Source: Rubrimonas cliftonensis (GTDB taxonomy: Bacteria > Pseudomonadota > Alphaproteobacteria > Rhodobacterales > Rhodobacteraceae). From it: a stretch of 64,000 nucleotides of DNA. Below the pieces are notes generated by a model. The model saw nothing but the letters and a program-made list of their open reading frames with translations, was not told where the DNA came from and ran no database searches. Of this stretch, positions 8,288-16,337 are shown piece by piece. The translations under genes were made by a program, and so were the position numbers. The DNA lies in assembly GCF_900107585.1 (NCBI RefSeq), contig NZ_FNQM01000003.1:372001-436000 (forward strand), written 5' to 3'. Numbering within the stretch: position 1 is the first letter of the stretch; every line of letters begins with the position of its first letter.

Positions 8288-8364
8288 TGGTCGGGGCGGC
8301 AGGATTCGAACCTGCGGCTTTCGGTTCCCAAAACCGACGCGCTACCAGACTGCGCTACGCCCCG
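8288..8364 (-). tRNA. tRNA-Pro (anticodon TGG), CCA encoded
   Basis: 77 bases on the minus strand fold as a complete cloverleaf. The acceptor stem CGGGGCG (8364-8358) pairs with CGCCCCG, followed by discriminator A and a genomically encoded CCA (8288-8290). The D-arm contains AGCGCAGTCTGGTAGCGC. The anticodon stem TCGGT/ACCGA encloses TTTGGGA, giving anticodon TGG. The T-arm contains GGTTCGAATCC. This isoacceptor reads CCA and CCG/CCN by wobble. It stands alone, 13 bases downstream of the DUF192 gene stop on the same strand, and may be processed from a shared transcript. Confidence 0.96.
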
Positions 8365-8377
8365 ACGCGCCCCGCTT

Positions 8378-8920
8378 CTAGCCCGCCTCGGGCGGGCGGG
8401 CAACGGAACAGGGCCACGCCGCTCCTTCGTCGCCGAACGCGGCGTGGCGGGCGCGCGCGCCCAGGCCGATGCCGAGGCGCTCGGCGAGACCGCCATGGAT
8501 CTCCAGCACGGCCAGCGTGTCGCAGTCCGAGTGCCTGGGATCGAGCGTGTAGGGCTCAGCCCGCTCGACGAGGCCGCAGAGCCGCCCGTCGGGTCCGAAG
8601 AACAGCATGTCGAGGCTGAGCGGCGTGTCCTTCATCCAGAAAGCCACAGGCCGCGGTCTTTCGAAGACGAACAGCATCCCGGCGTCCTGCGCGAGGTCGG
8701 TGCGGTTCATGAGGCCCTGCGCGCGCTCCTCCGGCGTGTCGGCGATCTCCACCGCGAAGGCCGCGACGCGGACGCGGTCCGCCCCGCCCTCGAGCGCGAT
8801 GTCTATCCTGTCGGTCGGGCACGCGCCCGACGCCGCCGGCGCCGCCGCCGGTCCGGCGAAGGCGACCAAAGCGACGACCGCCGACGCGGCCATCCTGCGA
8901 GGCCCGATGAGGCCTGCCAT
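8378..8920 (-). CDS. DUF192 family secreted protein
   Basis: 180 residues from an ATG with GGGAG upstream; a longer frame to 8989 would overlap the upstream gene. The N-terminal 30 residues form an export signal (hydrophobic VVALVAFAGPAAAPA, then ASGACPTD). The DUF192 domain follows: VEIADTPEERAQGLMNRTDLAQDAGMLFVF, VAFWMKDTPLSLDMLFF and VLEIHGG are its conserved blocks. DUF192 proteins are small periplasmic or extracellular single-domain proteins with no established reaction. The gene starts 20 bases after the cold-shock protein gene and probably shares its transcript, with tRNA-Pro next in the same direction. Confidence 0.88.
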   Translation of the reverse strand: MAGLIGPRRMAASAVVALVAFAGPAAAPAASGACPTDRIDIALEGGADRVRVAAFAVEIADTPEERAQGLMNRTDLAQDAGMLFVFERPRPVAFWMKDTPLSLDMLFFGPDGRLCGLVERAEPYTLDPRHSDCDTLAVLEIHGGLAERLGIGLGARARHAAFGDEGAAWPCSVARPPEAG

Positions 8921-8939
8921 ACCGAACTCCCGGACCGGT

Positions 8940-9650
8940 CTAGCGACCGAAGCCGCGTCGCGGCGCCATGCTGTCGTCGCCGTCTTCATCCTCGCCGACG
9001 TCCGGCTGGGGCGCGCCGAGGCGCGACACGTCCGCGCCCTGGCGTGGCGGCGGCGCGGCGGCGGGAGCGTGGGATGCGGGATGATTGGCGGCGGGCCGCA
9101 TGTTCGTCGCCAGCCGCAACGCCTCCTCCGGCGGCAGGGCCGCCTCCCACGCCGCGACCTCGGCGGCCATCAGGCCGCGCGGACCGGCGGTGGTGCGCAC
9201 CGCGACCGCCTCGCCCGGCCCGAGATCGTTCAGGCCGCTGCGCCGCAGGACCTCCATGTGCACGAACACGTCGCCGCTTGACCCGAAGACGTTCAGGAAG
9301 CCGAATCCCTTCGCCCGGTCGAACCACTTGACGCGCGCCGGCTCGAGCGGACCGCCAGCAAGCTCATCGTGGACGAAATCGCCCGGGCGCTCCGCCATGC
9401 CTTCGGGCTCGGGCTCCTCGACGGCAAGGATCTGGACGGCCTGCCAGCCGCGTTCGAAGAGCGACGCCTCGATCCTGACGACGGCGCCATCAGGCAGAGC
9501 GCCGCGCCCGGAGGCGCGCACGCAGTTGGCGTGGGCGAGAATGTCGCCCTCAATGGCGTCGGAAGTTATGAAGCCGTATCCGCGAACGCTGTCGTACCAC
9601 TTCACGCGGCCCTCGACGACGACGACGCTAGGCTCTGAAACCGCGTCCAC
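8940..9650 (-). CDS. Cold-shock protein with two CSD domains
   Basis: 236 residues from a GTG start with GGGAGA five bases upstream. Two cold-shock (OB-fold) domains are visible. Domain 1, about residues 12-78, has [18 protein letters not shown] with the RNP1-like motif. Domain 2, about 102-168, has [17 protein letters not shown] and the RNP2 motif DVFVHM. A proline-, alanine- and acid-rich tail of about 50 residues ends in GFGR. Double-CSD proteins of this length are common in Rhodobacterales and Rhizobiales and bind single-stranded RNA or DNA in the cytoplasm. It is divergent from the putative lipoprotein gene at 9716; the promoter region is the 66 bases between them. Confidence 0.93.
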   Translation of the reverse strand: MDAVSEPSVVVVEGRVKWYDSVRGYGFITSDAIEGDILAHANCVRASGRGALPDGAVVRIEASLFERGWQAVQILAVEEPEPEGMAERPGDFVHDELAGGPLEPARVKWFDRAKGFGFLNVFGSSGDVFVHMEVLRRSGLNDLGPGEAVAVRTTAGPRGLMAAEVAAWEAALPPEEALRLATNMRPAANHPASHAPAAAPPPRQGADVSRLGAPQPDVGEDEDGDDSMAPRRGFGR

Positions 9651-9715
9651 AGCTTTCTCCCACCCGTCTTGCGCTTATGTTAACCCTGCAAGACCGAAAC
9701 GAGGCTCGCACCCAC

Positions 9716-10600
9716 ATGGTTACAATACCGTTAAAACCTGATGGAACAAGCGCGCCTTTCGCACTGATTGCGGCGCAATCTGCGCGTGCAGGACGATTTC
9801 TGGCCGCTGGCGCCCTGCTCGGCCTCGCCGCGGCCTGTGGCGCGACGGGGCCGATGGCCGCGGGCGGGGAAGCGAGGCTCCGCGTGGCCGCGCTCGCGGG
9901 CCCGATCACGGCCGCGACGCCGGACGATACGTCGGATGCGGCGATGCGGGCGCGGCGCGCGACAGCGCGCGCTGGCGGGGCCGTGGCGCTGGCCGAGACG
10001 CCCTTCCTGCAGGGCTCGCCGGCCGGTCGGGCCTATCTCGCCAGGCCGGCTCCGAAGGCGCTGGCGCGCGGCGAACCGCCCGGCCAGTGCTACGGCCTCG
10101 GCGTCGCGACCGGTCCGGACGCGCCGGCGGAGGCCCTCAGGCGCTGCTTCGAGGAGATGGCCGACGATCCGCGCGAGGCGGGATGCGGGTGCCGCCTGCT
10201 CGCGATCGACGACGTCCTGCTCGCCGAGCGCGCGGCCTTCGCCTACGCGCCGGGCGTGAGCGGCAGACTTCTGGGCCCTGAAGCCCCGCAGTCCGGCGCG
10301 CTGGTGGTCGCCGAACGCCCGTCGGGCCGGGAAGGCGCCGCGCTGGCCGCGTTCTTCGGCTTCGATGGCCCCGTCGCGGTCGCGGAGCTCGGCGCGGACG
10401 GCGAGGCGGTGCTGCTTCTGCCGGGCGACGCCGCGCCCTTTCGCGGGGAGCGCGAGCGGTGGGGCTGGCGGCGCGGCCGGCTCACGGAGCGGCTGCTGCT
10501 GAGCAGCCCCGAGGGGCGCCGGCTGATCGCGCTGATCGGCTTCGAACCCGCCGACATCGCCGCCGAGGGCCCTGCGCTCGGGGCGTGGCCGAAGGGGTGA
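9716..10600 (+). CDS. Putative lipoprotein of unknown function
   Basis: 294 residues from the ATG at 9716, which has GAGG at long spacing; an ATG at 9677 in the same frame is the alternative. After a basic region, FLAAGALLGLAAAC looks like a lipoprotein signal with the modified cysteine near residue 41. The mature part contains a cysteine-rich stretch (QCYGLGVATGPDAPAEALRRCFEEMADDPREAGCGCRLLAIDDVLL), which could form disulfides. It resembles the short periplasmic repeats that use paired cysteines, but I do not recognise a named domain. The C-terminal half has no motif I can name. It is followed 91 bases later by aminopeptidase P on the same strand. Confidence 0.7.
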   Translation: MVTIPLKPDGTSAPFALIAAQSARAGRFLAAGALLGLAAACGATGPMAAGGEARLRVAALAGPITAATPDDTSDAAMRARRATARAGGAVALAETPFLQGSPAGRAYLARPAPKALARGEPPGQCYGLGVATGPDAPAEALRRCFEEMADDPREAGCGCRLLAIDDVLLAERAAFAYAPGVSGRLLGPEAPQSGALVVAERPSGREGAALAAFFGFDGPVAVAELGADGEAVLLLPGDAAPFRGERERWGWRRGRLTERLLLSSPEGRRLIALIGFEPADIAAEGPALGAWPKG

Positions 10601-10691
10601 GCGGCGCGTCGGGCCGGCAAGTTTGGGTCCGAGGCTTGCGCCCTGGCGCTTTTCGCCCACAAATCGCCGCACAGCGCAAAGTGACAGGCCC

Positions 10692-12515
10692 ATGTTCCAG
10701 AGCTTCGACCTCCCCGACGACCGCGCCGCCTCCGCCGACAGGCTGGCGCGGCTGCGCAAGGCGATGGCGCAGGCCGGGGTCGACGGCTTCGCCGCGCCGC
10801 GCGCCGACGCGCATCAGGGCGAGAACGTGGCGCCGCGCGACGAGCGGCTCGCCTGGCTGACGGGCTTCACCGGCTCGGCGGGCCTCTGCCTCGCGCTCGC
10901 CCATCGCGCGGCGGTGTTCGTCGACGGGCGCTACACGCTTCAGGCGCGCGAGCAGGTCGACGGCGCGGCGTTCGAGGTGCTGGGCCTGGCCGACCCGGGC
11001 CCGGAGGCGTGGCTGTCGCAGGCTCTGCATGCCGGCGCCGTGCTGGGGCTCGACCCGATGCTGCACACGACGGCGGGCGTGGAGAAGCTCTCCGCCGCCG
11101 CTGCGAAGGCCGGCGCCAGCGTGAAGCTGCTCGACGCCAACCTCATCGATGCGGTCTGGAGCGACCAGCCGCCGCCGCCCTGCAGCGCGATCCGGCCCTA
11201 CCCGGAGGCGCTGGCCGGGCGCAGCGCGGCGGTGAAGCGCGACGCGATGGGCAGCGCGGTCGCCGCGGCGGGGGCCGAGGCGGCGGTCCTCACCCTGCCC
11301 GACAGCATCGCGTGGCTGCTGAACGTGCGCGGCGACGACGTGGCGCGCATGCCCGCGCCGCTCGCCTTCGCGACGCTGGGCGCCGATGGCGCGGTGACGC
11401 TGTACACCGACCCCGACAAGCTCGACGGCGTCGCGCTGGCGCATCTCGGCCCCGACGTGACGACGGCGCCGCCGGAGGCCCTCGGGTCCGGCCTCGACGC
11501 CCTCGCCGGCAAGGCCGTGCTGGTGGACCGCCGCAGCGCGCCGGCCTGGGTGGGGCGACGGCTGGAGGCCGCGGGCGCGCGCGTCGTCTGGGCGCGCGAC
11601 CCCTGCATCCTCGCCAAGGCGACCAAGACGCAGGCGGAGCTCGACGGCGCCCGCGCCGCCCACCGCCGCGACGCCGCCGCGATGGCGGCCTTCCTGCGCT
11701 GGCTCGACGAGGCGGGCGCCGCCGAGAAGCCGCTGACCGAGATCGCCGTCGTCAAGGCGCTGGAGGATTTCCGCGCCGGGGCGGGCGACCTGCGCGACAT
11801 CTCCTTCGACACGATCTGCGGCGCCGGCCCGCACGGCGCCGTCGTACATTACCGCGTCAGCCGCGCCACCGACCGCGCGCTGGTTCCCGGAGAACTCGTG
11901 CTGGTGGACAGCGGCGGGCAGTATCTCGACGGCACCACCGACGTCACGCGCACCGTCGCGTTCGGTCCGCCCGCGCCGGAGGCGGAGGCGCGGCGGCTCT
12001 TCACCCTCGTTCTGAAGGGCATGATCGCGATCTCGACGGCGCGCTTCCCCGAGAACACGACCGGGCGGGAGCTCGACCCCCTCGCCCGCGCCGCGCTGTG
12101 GCGGGCCGGCCACGACTACGACCACGGCACAGGCCACGGCGTCGGCGCCTATCTCGGCGTCCACGAGGGGCCGCAGAGCCTGTCGCGCCGGGGCGAGGAG
12201 CCGCTCAAGGCCGGGATGATCCTCTCCAACGAGCCCGGCTGCTACCTAGAGGGCCGCTTCGGCATCCGCATCGAGAACCTCCTCGTGGTGGAGCCGGCGA
12301 CGCTCGTCGAGGGCGCGGCGCGGCCCACCATGGGCTTCGAGACGCTGACGCTGGCGCCGGTCGACCGCCGCCTTATCGACCCGGCGCTCCTGACGCCGGA
12401 GGAGCGAAGCTGGCTCGACGCCTACCATGCGCGCGTCCTCGCCGAGATCGGGCCGCTGGTCGATGCGCCGACGCGGGCATGGCTCGAAGGCGCCTGCGCG
12501 CCGCTGGAGCGCTGA
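10692..12515 (+). CDS. pepP: Xaa-Pro aminopeptidase (aminopeptidase P, M24B)
   Basis: 607 residues, the length of the three-domain form of aminopeptidase P. Two creatinase-like N-terminal domains (about 10-310) precede the pita-bread metallopeptidase domain. All five metal ligands can be placed: D406 (DSGGQYL), D417 (TTDVTRT), H482 (GTGHGVG), E514 (SNEPG) and E528 (IRIEN). HYRVS carries a conserved active-site histidine. It removes an N-terminal residue preceding proline, using two divalent metals, in the cytoplasm. A C-terminal domain of about 60 residues (PVDRRLIDPALLTPEERSWLDAYH) completes the family layout. The DUF427 gene follows after 57 bases. Confidence 0.95.
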   Translation: MFQSFDLPDDRAASADRLARLRKAMAQAGVDGFAAPRADAHQGENVAPRDERLAWLTGFTGSAGLCLALAHRAAVFVDGRYTLQAREQVDGAAFEVLGLADPGPEAWLSQALHAGAVLGLDPMLHTTAGVEKLSAAAAKAGASVKLLDANLIDAVWSDQPPPPCSAIRPYPEALAGRSAAVKRDAMGSAVAAAGAEAAVLTLPDSIAWLLNVRGDDVARMPAPLAFATLGADGAVTLYTDPDKLDGVALAHLGPDVTTAPPEALGSGLDALAGKAVLVDRRSAPAWVGRRLEAAGARVVWARDPCILAKATKTQAELDGARAAHRRDAAAMAAFLRWLDEAGAAEKPLTEIAVVKALEDFRAGAGDLRDISFDTICGAGPHGAVVHYRVSRATDRALVPGELVLVDSGGQYLDGTTDVTRTVAFGPPAPEAEARRLFTLVLKGMIAISTARFPENTTGRELDPLARAALWRAGHDYDHGTGHGVGAYLGVHEGPQSLSRRGEEPLKAGMILSNEPGCYLEGRFGIRIENLLVVEPATLVEGAARPTMGFETLTLAPVDRRLIDPALLTPEERSWLDAYHARVLAEIGPLVDAPTRAWLEGACAPLER

Positions 12516-12572
12516 AGGAAGACCCGCGCCGCAGGTCGCAGGGCGCAGGACCGATTGCAGGGAGAACGACCG

Positions 12573-12896
12573 ATGGACATCGAGATCACGCCCGTCGCGG
12601 GCGTCGTGGTGGTGCGGGCCGGCGGCGCGGTGATCGCCGAGAGCCGTTCCGCGGTGATGCTGCGCCAGCCCGGCGCCGAACCGGCCTTCTACCTGCCGCG
12701 GGCCGACGTCGAGATGGCGTTCCTCGACCCCTCCGAGACCGTGACGACCTGCCCGGTCAAGGGTGCGGCGACACATTGGCACATCATGGCCAAGAGCGGC
12801 CCGATCCCCGACGCCGCATGGGCCTACGAGGCGAACGAGGCCCTCGCCGGCCGCCTCGCATTCGACCCCGAGCGCGCCGCGGTCGAGCGCCTCTAG
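12573..12896 (+). CDS. DUF427 domain protein
   Basis: 107 residues from an ATG six codons inside the longest frame; GGGAG lies 10 bases upstream. The single DUF427 domain is recognisable from VRAGGAVIAESRSAVMLRQPGAEPAFYLPRADV, then the tract TTCPVKGAATHWHI containing the conserved Cys-Pro-x-Lys-Gly segment, and WAYEANEALAGRLAFDPERAAVE. DUF427 proteins are small cytoplasmic beta-barrel-like proteins without a known reaction. It probably shares a transcript with pepP. Confidence 0.9.
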   Translation: MDIEITPVAGVVVVRAGGAVIAESRSAVMLRQPGAEPAFYLPRADVEMAFLDPSETVTTCPVKGAATHWHIMAKSGPIPDAAWAYEANEALAGRLAFDPERAAVERL

Positions 12897-12990
12897 GGAC
12901 GACGCGCCAGGGCGCGGCGCCGGCCGAGCCGTCACATCTCCGTCGCGAAACGCCGCTAATGGTCGGCGAAACGACGATGGAGGGACTGAC

Positions 12991-15180
12991 ATGACACATC
13001 GGGCATTCGGCGCGGCGCGCCTCTCGCTCACGGCGGCGCTCATGTGCGGCGCGGCGATGACGCAGGCGCACGCCGAGGCGTTCAACCGCATCGCCAGCTT
13101 CCCGGTGAACCTGAACCTGCCGGAGGGCGCCGAGGCGCTGACCGAGACCTCCGCCGAGATCATCGACGTCACCGCCGACGGCATGACGCTGATCTACACC
13201 GACAGCCCGCTCGGCGTCGTGGGCATGGTCGACATCAGCGACCCCGCCAACCCGCAGCCCAGGGGCGCGATCATGGTGGACGGCGAACCGACCGGCGTCG
13301 CCGTGGTCGGCCAGACGGCCTTTGCGGGCGTCAACACCTCCGAGAGCTATGTGGCGCCCTCGGGCTACCTCGCGGTGATCGACGTCGCCACGGGCGCGCT
13401 GACCAAGAGCTGCGACCTCAGCGGCCAGCCCGACAGCGTCGCGGCGGCCAAGGACGGCTCCTTCCTCGCGGTCGCGGTTGAGAACGAGCGCGACGAGGAT
13501 CTGAACGACGGCGAGATCCCGCAGCTTCCCGCCGGCCATGTCGCCATCGTTCCGCTGACCGGCGGCGCGCCGGACTGCGCCGCCATGGTGCTGGCCGACG
13601 TGACCGGCCTTTCCGCGATCGCGCCGAGCGACCCCGAGCCCGAGTTCGTCGACATCAACGGATTGGGCGAGATCGTCGTCACGCTGCAGGAGAACAACCA
13701 CCTCGTCGTGCTCGACCGCACCGGCGCGGTGCTGTCGCACTTCTCCGCCGGAGCGGTCGACCTCGAGAACGTCGACACCGAGGAGGAAGGCGCGCTGACC
13801 TTCGACGGCGCGCTTCAGGCCGTCGCCCGCGAGCCCGACTCGGTCAAATGGCTCGACGACGACCGCTTCGTGACCGCCAACGAAGGCGACTACAACGGCG
13901 GCTCGCGCGGCTTCACCATCTGGTCGAAAACCGGTGAAGTCCTCTACGACAGCGGCCTCTCGTTCGAATACGCCGTCGCGCAGGCCGGCCACTATCCGGA
14001 GGAGCGCTCCGGCAACAAGGGCGCCGAGCCCGAGGGTCTTGAGGTCGACGTGTTCAACGGCGCGACCCACATCTTCGTCATGAGCGAGCGCGGATCGCTG
14101 ATCGGCGTCTATGCCGACGGCGAGACGCCGGAACTGCTCCAGCTCCTGCCCTCCGGCATCGCCCCCGAGGGCGGCGTCGCCGTGCCGTCCCGCGGCCTCT
14201 TCGTCACCGCCAACGAGGCCGATCTCGGCGAGGACGGGGCCGCCCGCAGCCATGTCATGATCTACCAGCTTCAGGACGCCGAGCCCGCCTACCCGACGCT
14301 CGTCTCGGGCATGGACGAGGCCGGCCGGCCGGTCGGCTGGGGCGCGATCTCCGGCATGGTCGCCGACGCCGAGACGCCCGGCCGCATCTACGCCGTCAAC
14401 GACAGCTTCTACGCCATGCAGCCGACAATCTTCGAGATCGACGCGACGCAGAAGCCCGCGCGCATCGTCCGCGCCATCCGCGTCACGCGCGAGGGCCAGC
14501 CCGCGCAGAAGCTCGACCTCGAGGGCGTGACGCTGGACGGGAACGGCGGCTTCTGGCTCGCCTCGGAGGGCCGCAGTGACCGGCTCATTCCGCACGCGCT
14601 CTACCACGTCGATGCGAAGGGCGAGATCAGGCGCGAGATCGCCTTCCCGCCCGAACTGCTCGCGGGTGAGACCCGCTTCGGCGCAGAGGGCGTCACCATG
14701 GTCGGCGACACGCTCTGGATCGCCATACAGCGCGAGTGGAAGGACGACCCCAAGGGCTTCGTCAAGCTGCTGGCCTACGACACCAAATCGAAGGAATGGG
14801 GCGCGGTGCGCTACCCGCTGGAGACGCCCGGGACGGGTTGGATGGGCCTCTCCGAGATCACCGCGCATGGCGACGCGGTCTATATCGTCGAGCGCGACAA
14901 CCAGATCGGCGCCAACGCCGCCGTCAAGCGCCTCTACAGCGTGCCTCTGGCGCAGATGACGCCGGCGCCCCTTGGCGGCGAACTGCCGGTGGTCGAGAAG
15001 ACGCTGGTCCGCGACTTCATCCCCGACCTCGCGTCCTGGGGCGGCTACATCGTCGACAAGGTCGAGGGCTTCGCCATCGACGCGGACGGCGTGGGCTATG
15101 TCTCGACCGACAACGACGGCGTCGACGACAGCTCCGGCGAGACCTTCTTCTGGTCGATCGGCCCCGTCGCCGGGAACTGA
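12991..15180 (+). CDS. Secreted esterase-like/phytase-like beta-propeller protein
   Basis: 729 residues from an ATG with GGAGGGA just upstream. Residues 1-30 form a signal peptide (cleavage near AHAEA). Two halves are visible. An N-terminal propeller-like half (about 31-430) has GVVGMVDISDPANPQPRGAI, YLAVIDVATGAL and HLVVLDRTGAVL strands. A C-terminal phytase-like half (esterase-like activity of phytase family) has WGAISGMVADAETPGRIYAVNDSFY, KLDLEGVTLDGNGGFWLASEGR and VDKVEGFAIDADGVGYVSTDNDGVDD. The acidic loops near the end suggest calcium binding. Likely periplasmic or extracellular, possibly a phosphoesterase; activity is not established. A GC-rich hairpin with a T-rich tail follows the stop. 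Confidence 0.86.
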   Translation: MTHRAFGAARLSLTAALMCGAAMTQAHAEAFNRIASFPVNLNLPEGAEALTETSAEIIDVTADGMTLIYTDSPLGVVGMVDISDPANPQPRGAIMVDGEPTGVAVVGQTAFAGVNTSESYVAPSGYLAVIDVATGALTKSCDLSGQPDSVAAAKDGSFLAVAVENERDEDLNDGEIPQLPAGHVAIVPLTGGAPDCAAMVLADVTGLSAIAPSDPEPEFVDINGLGEIVVTLQENNHLVVLDRTGAVLSHFSAGAVDLENVDTEEEGALTFDGALQAVAREPDSVKWLDDDRFVTANEGDYNGGSRGFTIWSKTGEVLYDSGLSFEYAVAQAGHYPEERSGNKGAEPEGLEVDVFNGATHIFVMSERGSLIGVYADGETPELLQLLPSGIAPEGGVAVPSRGLFVTANEADLGEDGAARSHVMIYQLQDAEPAYPTLVSGMDEAGRPVGWGAISGMVADAETPGRIYAVNDSFYAMQPTIFEIDATQKPARIVRAIRVTREGQPAQKLDLEGVTLDGNGGFWLASEGRSDRLIPHALYHVDAKGEIRREIAFPPELLAGETRFGAEGVTMVGDTLWIAIQREWKDDPKGFVKLLAYDTKSKEWGAVRYPLETPGTGWMGLSEITAHGDAVYIVERDNQIGANAAVKRLYSVPLAQMTPAPLGGELPVVEKTLVRDFIPDLASWGGYIVDKVEGFAIDADGVGYVSTDNDGVDDSSGETFFWSIGPVAGN

Positions 15181-15212
15181 CCCGGCGCATCGCGCGCCGA
15201 CCCGACATCCCT

Positions 15213-15252
15213 GCGCCGCCGCGGCCCGCGCCGCGGCGGCGCTCTCGTTTTC
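15213..15252 (+). terminator. Rho-independent terminator after the phytase-like gene
   Basis: A perfect 12-bp stem GCGCCGCCGCGG (15213-15224) pairs with 15231-15242 around a 6-base loop and is followed by TCTCGTTTT. It lies 33 bases after the stop codon and faces the convergent metallo-hydrolase gene. Confidence 0.75.
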
Positions 15253-15287
15253 CGGACGCCGCGTCGGCGCGCCCGCAGACCCGCCGG

Positions 15288-16337
15288 CTACGCCGCGTGG
15301 AACGCCCGCGCCCCGTCAGCCCGGTCCTCGATGCGGGCGCGGCCCGCGGCGGCGAGGCGGTTGACGTGGGCGACCGCCTCGGCGGTGGCCAGCCCGAATT
15401 CGCCGTCACCGATCTTCCGGCCATAGAGCGTCGGGAAGCAGTCCACCGCCGTCAGCGGACCCGAAGCCGCCATCAGCGCCGCCAGCCGGTCGAGCGCCGC
15501 CGCGTGGCTGTCGATCAGCGCACGGCAGCGGCCGGGGACGCCCCGGAACGGCCGCTCGTGGCCCGGCAGCGCGAGCGTTTCGTCGCGGGCCTCCTCGGCG
15601 AAGCGGGCGCAGCTTGCGAGGAAATCGCCCAGCGGGTCGGCGTCCGGCTCGGTGGCGTAGACGCCGATGTTGGGCGTGATCCGCGGCAGGCACTGGTCGC
15701 CGAGCAGCGCCAGCGCGCCATCCTCGCTCCATAATGTCGCATGGTCGGGCGCATGGCCGTCGCCGAGCTTCACGCGCCAGCGCCTCCCGCCCATCTCCAG
15801 GGCGTCGCCCTCGGCGATCCGGCTGAAACCGAGCGGCAGGGCCGCGACGGTGCGCGAGAAGTTGAACGGCTCCGCCGCGGCGTAGGCCGCCAGCCGCGCC
15901 TCCGGCCAGCCGGCGCGGCGCAGGAAGGCGAGCGTCTCGGGCGGGGGGCGGTCGTGGTGGTCGAGCGTCAGCATCCGCGCAAAAAGCCATGCGGTGCGCG
16001 TGGTCCAGAGATCCGCGCCGTCCTCGATCAGCCGCGCGGCCATGCCGATGTGGTCGGGGTGGTGATGGGTGACGACGAGCCGCCGCACCGGCCTTCCCGC
16101 CAGCGGCCCCGCGCGCAGGGCGGCGAAGGCCTCGCGGCCCTTCGACCAGTCGAGCCCGGCGTCGACAAGCGTCCAGCCGTCGCCCTCCTCCAGCGCGTAG
16201 AGGTTCACATGGTCGAGCTTCATCGGCAGCGGCAGCCGCAGCCACAGCACGCCCTCGGCGACTTCGACCGCGCCCCCCGGCGGCGGCGGCTCGAACGGAA
16301 ACGCCAGCCCCGCCGCGCGGCGCGCAGGGGCGTTCAT
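15288..16337 (-). CDS. MBL-fold metallo-hydrolase
   Basis: 349 residues with an ATG overlapping the stop of the upstream acyl-CoA dehydrogenase gene (ATGA). The zinc-binding core is intact: VVTHHHPDHIGMAARL (HxHxDH), a later histidine in GDGHAPDHATLW, an aspartate in LLGDQCLPRI, and a histidine in LPGHERPF. The N-terminus has the family's LKLDHVNLYAL-type strand. A C-terminal helical extension with TLYGRKIGDGEFGLATAEAVAHV resembles the glyoxalase-II-like, LACTB2-related group often found beside acyl-CoA metabolism genes. It is expected to hydrolyse a thioester or similar bond in the cytoplasm. The coupling to the dehydrogenase suggests an acyl-CoA-derived substrate. Confidence 0.9.
   Translation of the reverse strand: MNAPARRAAGLAFPFEPPPPGGAVEVAEGVLWLRLPLPMKLDHVNLYALEEGDGWTLVDAGLDWSKGREAFAALRAGPLAGRPVRRLVVTHHHPDHIGMAARLIEDGADLWTTRTAWLFARMLTLDHHDRPPPETLAFLRRAGWPEARLAAYAAAEPFNFSRTVAALPLGFSRIAEGDALEMGGRRWRVKLGDGHAPDHATLWSEDGALALLGDQCLPRITPNIGVYATEPDADPLGDFLASCARFAEEARDETLALPGHERPFRGVPGRCRALIDSHAAALDRLAALMAASGPLTAVDCFPTLYGRKIGDGEFGLATAEAVAHVNRLAAAGRARIEDRADGARAFHAA

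Noticed and set aside
12763-12990. N-terminal extension of the phytase-like protein into the DUF427 gene
   Set aside because: The ATG at 12991 has GGAGGGA and begins a clear signal peptide; the extension is Arg-rich shadow sequence.
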